A DNA stretch of 64,000 nt, taken from contig JAAEOJ010000139.1 of the NCBI GenBank assembly GCA_024244685.1, forward strand, positions 62,001 through 126,000, given 5' to 3'. Made by a program: the position numbers and the translations under genes. The DNA is from Mycoplasma sp. Its GTDB lineage: Bacteria; Bacillota_I; Bacilli_A; Mycoplasmatales; Metamycoplasmataceae. This document shows, in pieces, positions 1-8,968 of this stretch. Below the pieces are notes generated by a model. The model searched no databases and was not told the DNA's origin. It saw nothing but the letters and a program-made list of their open reading frames with translations. How positions within the stretch are numbered: the stretch's first letter is position 1; every line of letters begins with the position of its first letter.

Positions 1-314
1 CCTAATAATTGATCCCCTGTAGGAACAGAAATAACTTTACCTGTTCTTTTGACAATATCACCTTCTTTGATATTTTTATCAGAACCCATAAGAACAACAC
101 CTACGGCATCTTCTTCTAGGTTTAGTGCCATACCAAATATGCCACCAGAAAATTCTAATAGCTCTCCAAGCATAACTTTATCTAATCCTGATACCAAAGA
201 AATTCCATCACCAACTGTTATAACTTTACCAATTTCATCTGTTTGAATTTTTTTGCTATAAGTTTTAATTTGTTCTTTTATAACTGCACTAATTTCATTT
301 GCTTTTAAAGCCAT
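1..314 (-). CDS. atpA: ATP synthase F1 alpha subunit, N-terminal part
   Basis: This is the nucleotide-binding, non-catalytic alpha subunit of the F1 head. Only the first 104 residues are in the window; the rest lies beyond the left edge. The N-terminus starts MALKANEISAVIKEQ and continues with the beta-barrel segment GKVITVGDGISLVSGLD, typical of AtpA. The ATG overlaps the last base of the atpH stop codon, so translation is probably coupled. It is the most distal gene seen of the minus-strand atpI-B-E-F-H-A run; gamma, beta and epsilon genes would be expected further left. Confidence 0.95.
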   Translation of the reverse strand, partial: MALKANEISAVIKEQIKTYSKKIQTDEIGKVITVGDGISLVSGLDKVMLGELLEFSGGIFGMALNLEEDAVGVVLMGSDKNIKEGDIVKRTGKVISVPTGDQLL

Positions 315-853
315 TATTTTACCCCCGATTTTAATTCTTTTTCTAGTAAATCTAGTTGTGATTGTAAAGAGTTGTCAATTACTTCACCATTTACAACAAC
401 TCGAATACCTGAAATTAATTTAACATCTACCTTATTTCATAATTTGACTTCAACACCTAATTTATTAGAAGTTGTTTTTTCTATTTGAGAAATTAATTCT
501 GGTGTTAATTTTTCTGATGAATAAACAACACCTTCATTAATTCCAATTAAATCATTAATTAAATTTATTGTTTTCTTAAAAGTAGACATCATTATTTTCA
601 CTTCTTTTTTTGCAATAAGAATTAAAATAAAATTAATTAAAGATTCTTCGACCTTTTCACTAAATAATTTTTTTACTAAATTTTGTTTTGTTTTTGTTTC
701 AAGATTATGTGAATCTATAATATTTATGTATTCTTCATTTTCTTTAAATAGATTACAAATAATATCTATTTGTTCTTTATATTCTTTCAATTTTTTTTCT
801 TCTTGTGATAGTTCAAGTAAAGCAAGTGAATAACCTATTATTTTATGTTCCAT
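314..853 (-). CDS. atpH: ATP synthase F1 delta subunit
   Basis: This 179-residue protein has the usual length for the delta (OSCP) subunit, which links the peripheral b stalk to the top of F1. The sequence starts MEHKIIGYSLALLELS and ends with a conserved-looking GIRVVVNGEVID segment near the C-terminus. One in-frame TGA (Trp, near position 440) lies in the typical KLWNKVDVKLISG stretch. Start and stop overlap atpF and atpA by one base each, so the three are translationally coupled. Sequence conservation of delta subunits is weak, and the position between atpF and atpA supports the call. Confidence 0.93.
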
Positions 854-1419
854 TATTTTTGCTCAATAAAGTTTTCAATAAGTTTTCTATTCGTTTTATT
901 ATCAACTTCTTTTTCTACTATTTTTTTAGCAGCTGCTAAAGCCACTTTAATAATTTCTTGCTTTGTTTCTTCTTTTAAAGATTCTTTTTGAATTAAAATT
1001 TCTTTTTTTGCTTCTTTTAAAATTCTTAAAGACTGTTTTGAAGCATCATCTTTAATATTTTCAGATTGTTTTTCCGCAATTAACTTTGAATCTTCTAAAA
1101 TTTTAGCGGCTGTTAATTTAGCTTGAACTAATTCTTTGTTAGCTTTTTCCCTATCTTGTGATGCCTCGTTGTTTTGACGTTGAGACTCATCAATGTTATT
1201 TTGAATATAAGCTTGTCTATCAGAAATCATTTTTTTAACTGGTTTTCATACCAACTTTGTAATAATTAAAAGTAAAATTGTAAATGATATAATTGTAGCT
1301 AATACAGTTGCTCATGAAGGGAAAAGAGCATTAAATTTTTCTTTCAACTCATTTGGTAATTTTTTTGAATAAAAATCGATTTCAAATAAGTTTATATTTA
1401 ATTTTAATCCTTGTTTCAT
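853..1419 (-). CDS. atpF: ATP synthase F0 b subunit
   Basis: This 188-residue protein is the peripheral-stalk b subunit. Residues about 30-55 form one membrane helix (WATVLATIISFTILLLII), followed by the conserved KPVKKMISDR junction and a long charged alpha-helical stalk. The true ATG at 1419 lies upstream of two in-frame TGA Trp codons, which hide the N-terminal third under the standard code. No lipobox cysteine is visible at the N-terminus. The start follows the atpE stop by one base and the stop overlaps the atpH start. Confidence 0.94.
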
Positions 1420-1420
1420 A

Positions 1421-1723
1421 TTAATAAACAAAGATTAAAAGAATTGAAATAATAAGCGCATAAATAGCAGCTGATTCAGCAATAGCTGATCCAACTATCA
1501 TCATTGTACGGATTTTTGCTTCCGCTTCTGGATTTCTACCAACAGCATCTGCAGCTCTACCAGCCGCAATACCTTGACCAGCTCCAGCTCCTGCAGCACC
1601 AACCATAGCTAATCCTGCACCAACAGCTACTAAACCATAACCTAGTCCAGCGCCATTACCTGTCATTTTATCTAAATGAGTATCAGTAATTCTTGCAGCA
1701 TACTCTATTATTTGTTCTGTCAT
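1421..1723 (-). CDS. atpE: ATP synthase F0 c subunit (proteolipid ring)
   Basis: This 100-residue hairpin membrane protein forms the rotating c-ring. Helix 1 is glycine/alanine rich, the polar loop contains GRNPEA (about residues 62-67), and helix 2 carries the ion-binding acid Glu83 in AIAESAAIY. About 25 extra residues precede helix 1, a longer N-terminus than in most bacterial c subunits. A good Shine-Dalgarno (aaggag) precedes the ATG. Confidence 0.97.
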   Translation of the reverse strand: MTEQIIEYAARITDTHLDKMTGNGAGLGYGLVAVGAGLAMVGAAGAGAGQGIAAGRAADAVGRNPEAEAKIRTMMIVGSAIAESAAIYALIISILLIFVY

Positions 1724-1743
1724 ATTTTTCTCCTTTTTAAAAA

Positions 1744-2508
1744 TTAATTAATTTTTCCTTTTTGCCTTGCGAATGCAATAACTTTTTTATCTGTTTTGAT
1801 TTCAGGGTATTCTTCTGAAGCTTCTAATGATCAATAAACAGTTGTAAGTAATGTAAATACAAAACCTTGAATAATTCCATCAAATACATCAAAATAGAAA
1901 TGAAGTGGAGGGGCAATTAATGCTCCAAGTAAATTCACTTGACCTAAAAATGGTATGTGGGCTCAAATAACTCCTGTTACATGATAAACTAAATACATTA
2001 TCGTTGCTCCACCAATCATATTTCCAAATAAACGGAATGAGATTGATATAAGAGGTGTAAATTGCCCTATAATTTCAAGTGGATTAACAAACTTTTTGAA
2101 AAATCTTCATTTTTGATAAATAATACCAACAACATAAATTCCTATTCAAGAAACTAAACCTAAAGTTAAAGTTACTGAATAAGAAGTAGAAGGAGGTTCA
2201 AATCCAATCAAACCAAATATATTACCTAACATTAAAAATGTAAGTAAAGTAAATATATAAGGAGCGACAGGTTGAATTTTTTCTTCTCCTGCTACAGATT
2301 TAAATAAACTATCTACACCACGAACATATTGTTCAGCCATAAATGCAACACCTTTTGGCGCTTCATTAGGTTTAACTTCTTGAACCTTTTTATAAATAAT
2401 AATAGAAATAATAATTAAAACTATTGTTACCAAGAATACAGAAATTAATTGTGGTTGCAATATATCTCTTCAATTTGTTGAAGACATTCCCTTTGTTAAT
2501 TTACCCAT
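1744..2508 (-). CDS. atpB: ATP synthase F0 a subunit
   Basis: This 254-residue polytopic membrane protein is the stator subunit that forms the proton half-channels against the c-ring. The essential arginine is in the SFRLFGNMIGG motif. Several hydrophobic segments follow the expected pattern. In-frame TGA Trp codons occur at the N-terminus (SSTNWRDILQPQL) and in the C-terminal half. The ATG at 2508 overlaps the 3' end of atpI by 8 bases. Confidence 0.96.
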
Positions 2509-2947
2509 TAATTTCCCCCTTTCTTTTATTTTTTGAAATTTGTGCAATAATAATAGAAATTACAACTACAGAAATTCCAAATAAAAATGTTATAAAATGA
2601 ATTGGTTTTAAAATTATTTTAACTCCTCCACTTCCAAATTTATAACCTTGAAAAGAGGAATCAATTCAAATTATTAAAATAACTCAAATAGCATATCAAA
2701 ACATATACAATATATTTCTAAGCCAACCTAAAAAAATGGCTTTTTTTTTACTTCTTTTTTTAGAAAGAAGAATTTTTGCTGAGAAGATATTAAATAGGAA
2801 TGATATTGTTGAAATAATTGTACCAACAATATATCCTAATAAAAGATATCAATTATAAAAAGCAGCTACAGCAAAACTAATTATAATAATAAAGTTTAAA
2901 ATTAAATGTACTTTTAATATTCTTTTTATAAATGAATCTTTAAGCAC
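2501..2947 (-). CDS. atpI: AtpI-like membrane protein of the ATP synthase operon
   Basis: This is a 148-residue protein with about four hydrophobic segments and several TGA Trp codons in the second half. Its place at the head of the ATP synthase genes and its size match the poorly conserved AtpI family, thought to help assemble the c-ring. The likely start is GTG at 2947, five bases after a strong GGAGG at 2953-2957. The start codon is non-ATG, and the stop lies inside atpB. The identification rests on position and topology more than on sequence motifs. Confidence 0.75.
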
Positions 2948-2988
2948 TTATACCTCCCGGGTATTTTGGAAGTTATTATGTATAAAAT

Positions 2989-3016
2989 GTTAAACCTCTT
3001 AGTAAAGAGGTTTAAC
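2989..3016 (-). terminator. 12-bp perfect hairpin between glyA and atpI
   Basis: GTTAAACCTCTT and its exact complement are separated by a 4-base loop, and the minus-strand transcript continues with ATTTTATA. It may be a second terminator for glyA, or a leader hairpin about 40 nt before the atpI GTG start. It is the only stable structure in this gap. Confidence 0.7.
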
Positions 3017-3083
3017 AAAAAATTATATTACTTATGTAATACCCATAATAATTTTACTCTTTTTTTATAAAAAATAAAAAATA

Positions 3084-3109
3084 AAAATACTAAATTGAGT
3101 TAGTATTTT
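3084..3109 (-). terminator. Rho-independent terminator of glyA
   Basis: A 10-bp stem (AAAATACTAA / TTAGTATTTT) with a 6-base loop overlaps the glyA stop codon and is followed on the minus strand by a run of T and A. Confidence 0.8.
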
Positions 3110-4343
3110 TAAAATTATATTCATTCATTATTATTTTTACTTCTTCTTTTAATTTTTCAATAACTGTTTTGTTTCTTTTAGAATTAAGCGCTTCTATAAT
3201 TATCTTGGCTACTTTTATAAATTCTTTTTCCTTGAAACCTCTAGTTGTCATTGCTGGTGTTCCTAATCTTAAACCAGATGTTTTAAGTGGGGACTCAGTA
3301 TCATTGGGAATAGAATTTTTATTTACAGTAATACCTATTTCTTGTAAAATAGATGAAGCATCTTTACCTGTTATATTAAACTTGGTTTTAACATCAATCA
3401 TAAATAAATGGTTGTCTGTTCCCCCTGAAATTACAGGTACTCCATATTTTTTAAATTCTTCAGCAAATACTTTTGAATTTTCTATTACTTGTTTTATGTA
3501 TGTTTTAAATTCTGGTTGTAAAGCCTCATTAAATGAAACAGCTTTACCAGCTATTGAATGTAATAAAGGTCCTCCTTGATAACCGGGAAATACTCAACGA
3601 TCAATTTTTTTAGAAATTTCGTTTGAATTTGTCATAATAACTCCGCCTCTTGCTCCTCTTAAGGTTTTGTGAGTTGTTGATGTTATTATATCTGCAAAAC
3701 CAACAGGTGTAGGATGTAGATTGGTAGCAACAAGACCTGCTATATGTGCTATATCAGCTAATAATTTAGCACCAACTTCATCTGCTATTTTTTTAAATTC
3801 TTTAAAATCTATAACTCTAGAATAAGCTGAAGCTCCACAAATTATTAATTGAGGTTTTTCTTTTTTAGCAATAGCTAAAATTTCATTATAATTTAATTTA
3901 CCATTATCATCAACACCATAAAAAGATGTTTTATAAAATTTTCCAGAGAAATTGATTTTATAACCATGAGTTAAATGACCCCCAGCATCAAGGGACATCC
4001 CAAGTATCTTTTCTCCAGGTTCTATTAAAGCAGCTATTGCAGCAGCATTGGCTGATGAACCTGAATGAGGTTGAACATTAGCAAAGTTTACATTAAATAA
4101 TTTTTTTAGTCTATCTATAGCAAAGTTTTCTACTATATCAACATATTTAGTTCCATCATAATATCTTTTGCCAGGATAACCTTCTGCATACTTATTAGTT
4201 AAAATAGAACCAGTAGCTTTTAAAACGTCGTTAGAAACAAAATTCTCAGAAGCAATTAATTCAATGTGATTTTCTTGTCTGTTTAACTCTTTATTAATAG
4301 CATTTTGAATAATAGAATCATTTAATTTAATTTTTTTGTACAT
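3090..4343 (-). CDS. glyA: Serine hydroxymethyltransferase
   Basis: This 417-residue PLP enzyme interconverts serine and glycine and loads one-carbon units onto tetrahydrofolate. The PLP lysine is in STTHKTLRG (about residue 229), and HSGSSANAA and ERQ-like N-terminal segments ([15 protein letters not shown]) are typical. One in-frame TGA Trp occurs at the [13 protein letters not shown] junction. A GGTGG site precedes the ATG. It sits 15 bp after the lipoprotein gene and ends in a clear terminator. It links functionally with the folate genes near 30 kb. Confidence 0.97.
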
Positions 4344-4358
4344 AATTTATCCACCTTT

Positions 4359-5054
4359 TTATTTAAAAACTATATTAATATTTAATTCATTAAAATACAT
4401 TTTAATAGCAATTTGAATTTGAAGTTTAGCGCTTTTGGTTAAACCTTTAATTCCGCCTCAATTAAATGTTGCTTTTCATCCTTTTTTAATTTCTAAAATT
4501 GTTGAAGTAATAAGACTTGGAGTAACTAAAGATTTTATTTTTTGACCATTATATGGACCATTCTTTTTATCTTGATCATTTAGTTTTTCTCAATCACGTT
4601 TATATCTTTCTCCAAATTTTCTTTCAAACTCTTCAATTTCTGATACCGCTTTTTTTATATGTTTTTGATTTATTAAATTCATAACATGATTATATGTTGT
4701 TTTGTACTTTTGAGTTGTTGTATGAGACCATTTATATAATGAATTATTTGAACTAGCGTTTTTTCATTGTGGAGAATTCAACATTTGTGAAACTCCAGCA
4801 TCTATTTTATCTTTTAATTCTTTAAAAGATCTTTTAGTATTATTTTGAATGTTGGTTATTTGATCAGTTATTTTATGAACTATTTCTCCTTTAATGATAG
4901 TTCCATCTTCTAAGATCATTTCATCATTTGAATAAATCATAGCTTTTTTTAAAGCTGATAAATTATAAGAGTTGGATGAACATGAAATTATTGCAATAAT
5001 CGGTGTTGATATAATAGTTAATAAACCAATATTTATAAAAAATTTTCTTTTCAT
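4359..5054 (-). CDS. Small predicted lipoprotein of unknown function
   Basis: This 231-residue protein begins with a lipoprotein signal (MKRKFFINIGLL..., then IIAIISC), giving a lipid-anchored cysteine near residue 25. The mature part is mostly alpha-helical and charged (for example KDKIDAG and SEIEEFERKF) and carries several TGA Trp codons. No enzymatic motif is recognised. Its own promoter with a TATAAT box is likely in the 60 bp upstream, with an AGAGGTG ribosome site. It may be co-transcribed with glyA, which starts 15 bp later. Mollicute lipoproteins of this kind are usually lineage-specific surface proteins. Confidence 0.8.
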
Positions 5055-5115
5055 ATTTCACCTCTTTTTAATATATTGTATAAATTATAACTTTAATTTT
5101 ATAAAAATAAAAATA

Positions 5116-5136
5116 AAAATAGCTTTGAGCTATTTT
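5116..5136 (-). terminator. Terminator of rpsB-tsf
   Basis: A 9-bp stem (AAAATAGCT / AGCTATTTT) with a 3-base loop includes the tsf stop codon and is followed on the minus strand by T-rich DNA. Confidence 0.8.
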
Positions 5137-6002
5137 TTCATTTGTGAAGCAACTTCTGCTGCAAAATCTGTTTCTTGTTTTTCTATTCCTTCTCCAACTT
5201 CAAATCTAATCATTTCTTTTGCTTCCAAAGATTTTCCTTGCAGATATTTTCCTACTGACATTTTTTCCATAACAAATTCTTGATCAATTAATGTTAATTC
5301 TGAAAGTACTTTTCTTAATTTACCTTCTGCCATTTTTTCTTTAATATTATCCGGCTTATCAATTCCTACCATTTCTTTTAAAATTTCTTTTTTAAACTCT
5401 TCAATTTTTTCTTTAGGCATTGATTCTGCATTTAAGAAATCTGGATTCATAGCTGCAATATGCATTGCAACATTTTTAGCTGCTTCTTTATTTGAACCTT
5501 TTAATAATACCAATGAAGCTATTTGTCCATTAGCATGTGTATATGATCCGATTACTTCGTTATCTTTTGCTATAAATTTACTTGCTCTACGGAATGATAT
5601 TTTTTCTCCTATTGTTGCAGTTGCATTTATACATAACTCTTCGATTGTTTTTCCGTCAACTTTTATCTTAGAAGCTTCTTCATCATTATTAAAATCACTT
5701 GATAATAAAGCTTCTGTTATATCTTTTACCAATTTTTGAAATTGTGCATTTTTAGAAACAAAATCTGTTTCTGAGTTGATTTCTACTATAACTGCTGAAT
5801 TAGAGTTTTCAATTGTAGAAACTAATCCTTCGGCAGAAATTCTTCCTGCTTTTTTTGCCGCTTTAGCTTGACCTTTTTCTTTTAAAAACTCTATAGCTTT
5901 TTCGATATCTCCATTTGATGATTCAAGAGCTTTTTTAGAATCTAAGATTCCAGCTCCTGTTCTTTCCCTTAATTTTTTAACTAATTGTGCTGTAACTGCC
6001 AT
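5130..6002 (-). CDS. tsf: Elongation factor Ts
   Basis: This 290-residue guanine-nucleotide exchange factor recycles EF-Tu. The N-terminal UBA-like region MAVTAQLVKKLRERTGAG and the TDFVSKN core motif are diagnostic. The ATG at 6002 is chosen because it begins the conserved MAVTAQLVK segment; a GTG three codons upstream is also possible but is probably part of the AGGTGA ribosome site. It follows rpsB by nine bases, the usual rpsB-tsf pairing. Confidence 0.97.
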   Translation of the reverse strand: MAVTAQLVKKLRERTGAGILDSKKALESSNGDIEKAIEFLKEKGQAKAAKKAGRISAEGLVSTIENSNSAVIVEINSETDFVSKNAQFQKLVKDITEALLSSDFNNDEEASKIKVDGKTIEELCINATATIGEKISFRRASKFIAKDNEVIGSYTHANGQIASLVLLKGSNKEAAKNVAMHIAAMNPDFLNAESMPKEKIEEFKKEILKEMVGIDKPDNIKEKMAEGKLRKVLSELTLIDQEFVMEKMSVGKYLQGKSLEAKEMIRFEVGEGIEKQETDFAAEVASQMKK

Positions 6003-6011
6003 ATATTTCAC

Positions 6012-7337
6012 CTAACCTTTTTTTGTTTCTTTTGCTGCCGCTTTTGTTTTTGTTGCTTTTGCTGCCGCTTTTGTTTCTTTTGCTGTTGCTTTTGTTTCTT
6101 TTGCTGTTGCTTTTGTTGCTTTTGCTTTTGTTTTTGTTTCTTTTGCTGTTGCTTTTGTTTCTTTTGCTTTTGTTTCTTTTGCTGCCGCTTTTGTTTTTGT
6201 TGCTTTTGCTTTTGTTTCTGTTGCTGCTACTTTTGTTTCTTTTGCTTTTGTTGCTGCTGCTTTTGTTTCTGTTGCTTTTGTTGCTGCTGCTTTTGTTTCT
6301 GTTACTTTTGTTTCTGTTGCTTTTGTTGCTGCTGCTTTTGTTTCTGTTACTTTTGTTTCTGTTGCTTTTGTTTCTGTTGCTTTTGTTGCTGCTGCTTTTG
6401 TTTCTGTTGCTTTTGTTTCTGTTGCTTTTGTTTTATTAGTTTTTGTTTCTAAAGAATTATTTGTTCTTCTATTATCATTTGTTCTTCTATTATCATTTCT
6501 TCTTATAAATCTAGAATTTCTTCCTTTTATTTCTTTTTTGATTTCTTCTGGTAATACAATATTAGAATCTTCCTGATATGCAAATAATTGTTTTCCATTT
6601 TTAGCTGATGCTATTGCATCTGCTAAAATAGTCATAATTAATGTTACGGATTTTATAGAATCATCATTAGCAGGTATTGCCACATCCACTAAAGAAGGAT
6701 CACAGTTTGTATCTGTAATACCTATAATTCTAACACCTAATCTTCTTGCTTCTTTGATAGCATTTAAATCGTGTTGTGGATCTGCTATGATCATAACATG
6801 TGGTCTTTGTCTCATATTACGAATACCTGAAAGATTTTTTTGTAATTTTTCTAATTCTTTAGTAAATAAAACCCCTTCTTTTTTAGTGTATCCGTCAAAA
6901 TTTCCTTTTTGCATTCTTTCTAATTCTTCCATTCTCTTAACTCTTTGGAAAATAGTTCTATTATTTGTCAAAATACCACCTAATCATCTTTCAGATACAT
7001 ATGATTGTCTAACTCTTAATGCATTTTCTTTAACTGCTATTTTAGATTGTTTTCTTGTACCAACAAAAATAAATGATGCATCTCTACTAGCTAATTTTTG
7101 TATCATTTGATAAGCAAATTCTAAAATTCTTTGTGTTTGTTGTATATCAATAATATGTGTTCCTTGTTTAGCCATATGAATATATGTTTTCATTTTAGGA
7201 TTTCATTGTGAAGTTTTATGACCAAAATATGTTCCGGCTTCTAAAAGTTTTTGCTTTGAAATAATTTCTTTCTTATTTGTTTTTTTTGTTTCTTCTTTTT
7301 TTTCTACAGCTGTATCTGTAATTACTTTTTCTGACAT
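6012..7337 (-). CDS. rpsB: 30S ribosomal protein S2 with long repetitive C-terminal tail
   Basis: The S2 core occupies about residues 25-265 ([43 protein letters not shown]). The protein is 441 residues, against about 250 for ordinary S2. It has a lysine/threonine-rich N-terminal extension of about 25 residues. After residue 300 it has a tail of about 140 residues built from [10 protein letters not shown] and AKETK pentads. Two TGA Trp codons lie in conserved S2 positions. The ATG at 7337 follows AAGGAGA at good spacing; an in-frame ATG further up at 7442 lacks such a site. Confidence 0.96.
6014..6440. repeat. Degenerate 15-bp tandem repeat coding the S2 tail
   Basis: Units such as GCTTTTGTTTCTGTT (plus-strand reading) recur dozens of times with small variants. 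They encode Lys/Thr/Glu/Ala pentads on the minus strand. Strong strand asymmetry makes long spurious Cys/Phe and Leu/Phe frames on the plus strand. Copy number is likely to vary between strains. Confidence 0.9.
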
Positions 7338-7450
7338 ATATGTCTCCTTGTTGTTTGTTGTTCTACCCAAAGCTTCTAACATTAAGCACTCTTCTCGAGC
7401 ACACCCTAATGAATTCACTGAGGTGATTGATGAATTTACCATTTATAGGA
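7338..7450 (-). promoter_or_regulatory. Structured 5' leader of rpsB-tsf
   Basis: The transcript would contain a compound hairpin at 7411-7380. The outer stem is CATTA/TAATG and the inner stem is GUGCUC / GAGUGC, with a GAGAA loop and an internal GGGU bulge. The local GC content is well above the flanks. Autoregulatory S2 leaders are known in other bacteria; that this one binds S2 is only an inference. Confidence 0.45.
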
Positions 7451-7636
7451 TTTATTCTTAAATATTTTAACATATTTATTAAAGAATAAACTTATCTATA
7501 AAATAAATTGCAATTAATATTATTAATAGTATTGCATCTATTGTATGAATTAAAGTTATAGATAAAAAAATTATAATAATTATAAATTAAAAAAATTACA
7601 AATTAATTTGTAATTTTTGATCAATTTTAAATGATA

Positions 7637-7712
7637 TGGTTGCCCCTGTTGGATTCGAACCAACGCATGTCGATACCAAAAACCGATGCCTTACCGCTTG
7701 GCTAAGGGGCAA
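7637..7712 (-). tRNA. tRNA-Gln (anticodon TTG)
   Basis: The cloverleaf begins TTGCCCC and pairs with GGGGCAA. The anticodon loop is TTTTGGT (anticodon TTG), the T arm carries GGTTCGAATCC, and CCA is encoded. It lies 2 bp from the tRNA-Tyr gene. Confidence 0.95.
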
Positions 7713-7714
7713 TA

Positions 7715-7798
7715 TGGTGGGGAGGGAGGGATTCGAACCCCCGAACCTTTCGGAGCCGGGTTACAGCCGGATGCATTTGGCCACTTTGCTACCTCCCC
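7715..7798 (-). tRNA. tRNA-Tyr (anticodon GTA)
   Basis: This is a class II tRNA with a long variable arm. The anticodon loop is CTGTAAC (GTA), the acceptor stem is GGGGAGG/CCTCCCC, and CCA is encoded. It is transcribed with the downstream tRNA-Gln. Confidence 0.95.
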
Positions 7799-7861
7799 AG
7801 AGGTGCTTTTGTATTTATTGCTTAATTATTATAGTATAAAAAAATAAAAAAGAAAATAAAA

Positions 7862-7941
7862 AATCAAACTTTTTTAGTTTAATTTTTATTAATAAAATTT
7901 AAAATCTTATTCATTAAAAGTTTGTGGACAGTTCAAACTTT
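7862..7941 (-). terminator. Terminator region after nusG
   Basis: Two hairpins lie downstream of nusG. One is an 8-bp stem AAAGTTTG/CAAACTTT (7917-7941). The other is a short AAACT/AGTTT stem (7866-7880) followed on the minus strand by ATTTTTTATTTT. Together they probably end the cysS-nusG transcripts before the tRNA genes. Confidence 0.5.
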
Positions 7942-7952
7942 ATATTTTAATG

Positions 7953-8507
7953 TTATGCATTTTCTTTCTCTACTTCTTCAAATTTTAATTCGGTAGGTGT
8001 TTTTCTATCGAAAAGAGTTAAATCAACTGTAACAGTCATTTTTTCTTTACTATATTTAATAAGCGGACCTTTAAGTCCTTTCATAGAACCAGAAATAACT
8101 TCAATAATTTCACCTTTTTTGAAAACTTCAGGTTCTAATTTTCCTTCTTTATAATCTTGTCAAATTTTTTCACATTTACGATTTATCTTTTTAAGTTCTA
8201 ATAAAGATACTGGAGTAGGTTTTGTTCTTTGTCCTGAAGAACCGATCAATCCTGTTACATATTGTGTATTACGAACAATAAATCAAGCATCATTTGTCAT
8301 AACCATTTCAACAAAAATATAACCTGGGAAAAGGTTTTTTTTCTTAAATTTTCCTGAAGGTGTAAAATGAGGGATTATATAAAGTTTGATTTCCCCGATA
8401 ACTTCTTGAAGAGACTCTGAAATAATCCTATTATTTAATGACTCTACAACCTTTTCTTCTTTACCACGTATAGTAGTAACCATATATCATTTTTTTTCCA
8501 TATTCAT
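7953..8507 (-). CDS. nusG: Transcription elongation/antitermination factor NusG
   Basis: This 184-residue protein has an N-terminal NGN domain (KKWYMVTTIRGKEEKV; LFPGYIFVEMVM) and a C-terminal KOW domain (KGEIIEVISGSMKGLKGPL). It binds RNA polymerase and promotes processivity. The ATG at 8507 is six to seven bases after AGGAG; a second ATG two codons on is less likely. It directly follows secE, the classic pairing. Confidence 0.96.
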
Positions 8508-8508
8508 T

Positions 8509-8808
8509 TTAAGCTCCTATCCCTACGCCCATACTTGTTCATAAATTTGTAAAACTATAAGTAATTAATAATAATATTGTTGAACTTATGATAACAAAAA
8601 TAATAGAAATAACAAAAACTTTTCAAGCTTCTTCTGCTGAAGGTCATCTAACTCTTTTTAATTCTTTTAAAAAACCTTTTAATTTTGGTGTTTTTTCTTT
8701 TTTATCTTTGTTTTTATTTGGTTTTGTATAATTAATCTTTGTTTTTGATTCTTTATCCATCTTTATTTTTTGTTTTTTTGGTTTTGTTATTTTTTTGATA
8801 TTATTCAT
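8509..8808 (-). CDS. secE: Preprotein translocase subunit SecE
   Basis: This 99-residue protein has a long lysine-rich N-terminal extension. It then has the SecE signature LKRVRWPSAEEA (about residues 53-64) and one C-terminal membrane helix (VFVISIIFVIISSTILL). It is the clamp subunit of SecYEG. Two TGA codons encode conserved tryptophans, one of them in RVRWPS. The start overlaps the rpmG stop and the stop is one base before the nusG start. Confidence 0.95.
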
Positions 8809-8951
8809 TATTTTTCTTCCTTGTGTAATGTTTTGGCGTTACATTTTTTGCAAAATTTTTGTTTAACTAATCTTTTTAAAATTGATTTTGGTGTTGAATA
8901 GTTTCTAGAATTACATTGTTCGCATGCTAACATCACTTTTCTTTTATTCAT
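8808..8951 (-). CDS. rpmG: 50S ribosomal protein L33
   Basis: This 47-residue protein keeps both zinc-binding pairs, CEQC and CKKC, so it is the zinc (C+) form of L33. The start [13 protein letters not shown] is typical. It is too short for many ORF callers. It sits between the sigma-like gene and secE, as in Bacillus. Confidence 0.95.
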   Translation of the reverse strand: MNKRKVMLACEQCNSRNYSTPKSILKRLVKQKFCKKCNAKTLHKEEK

Positions 8952-8968
8952 GTGAAAATTATATCAAT

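Noticed and set aside
5985-6452. Two long plus-strand open frames rich in Cys/Phe or Leu/Phe opposite rpsB
   Set aside because: They are artefacts of the 15-bp repeat that codes the S2 tail on the other strand; no ribosome site or promoter.
7203-7442. Extended S2 start at ATG 7442
   Set aside because: The added residues cross a structured leader and do not look like S2, and the AAGGAGA site clearly serves the ATG at 7337.
7636-7839. Plus-strand open frame of 67 codons
   Set aside because: It covers the tRNA-Gln and tRNA-Tyr genes in antisense and is not a protein gene.
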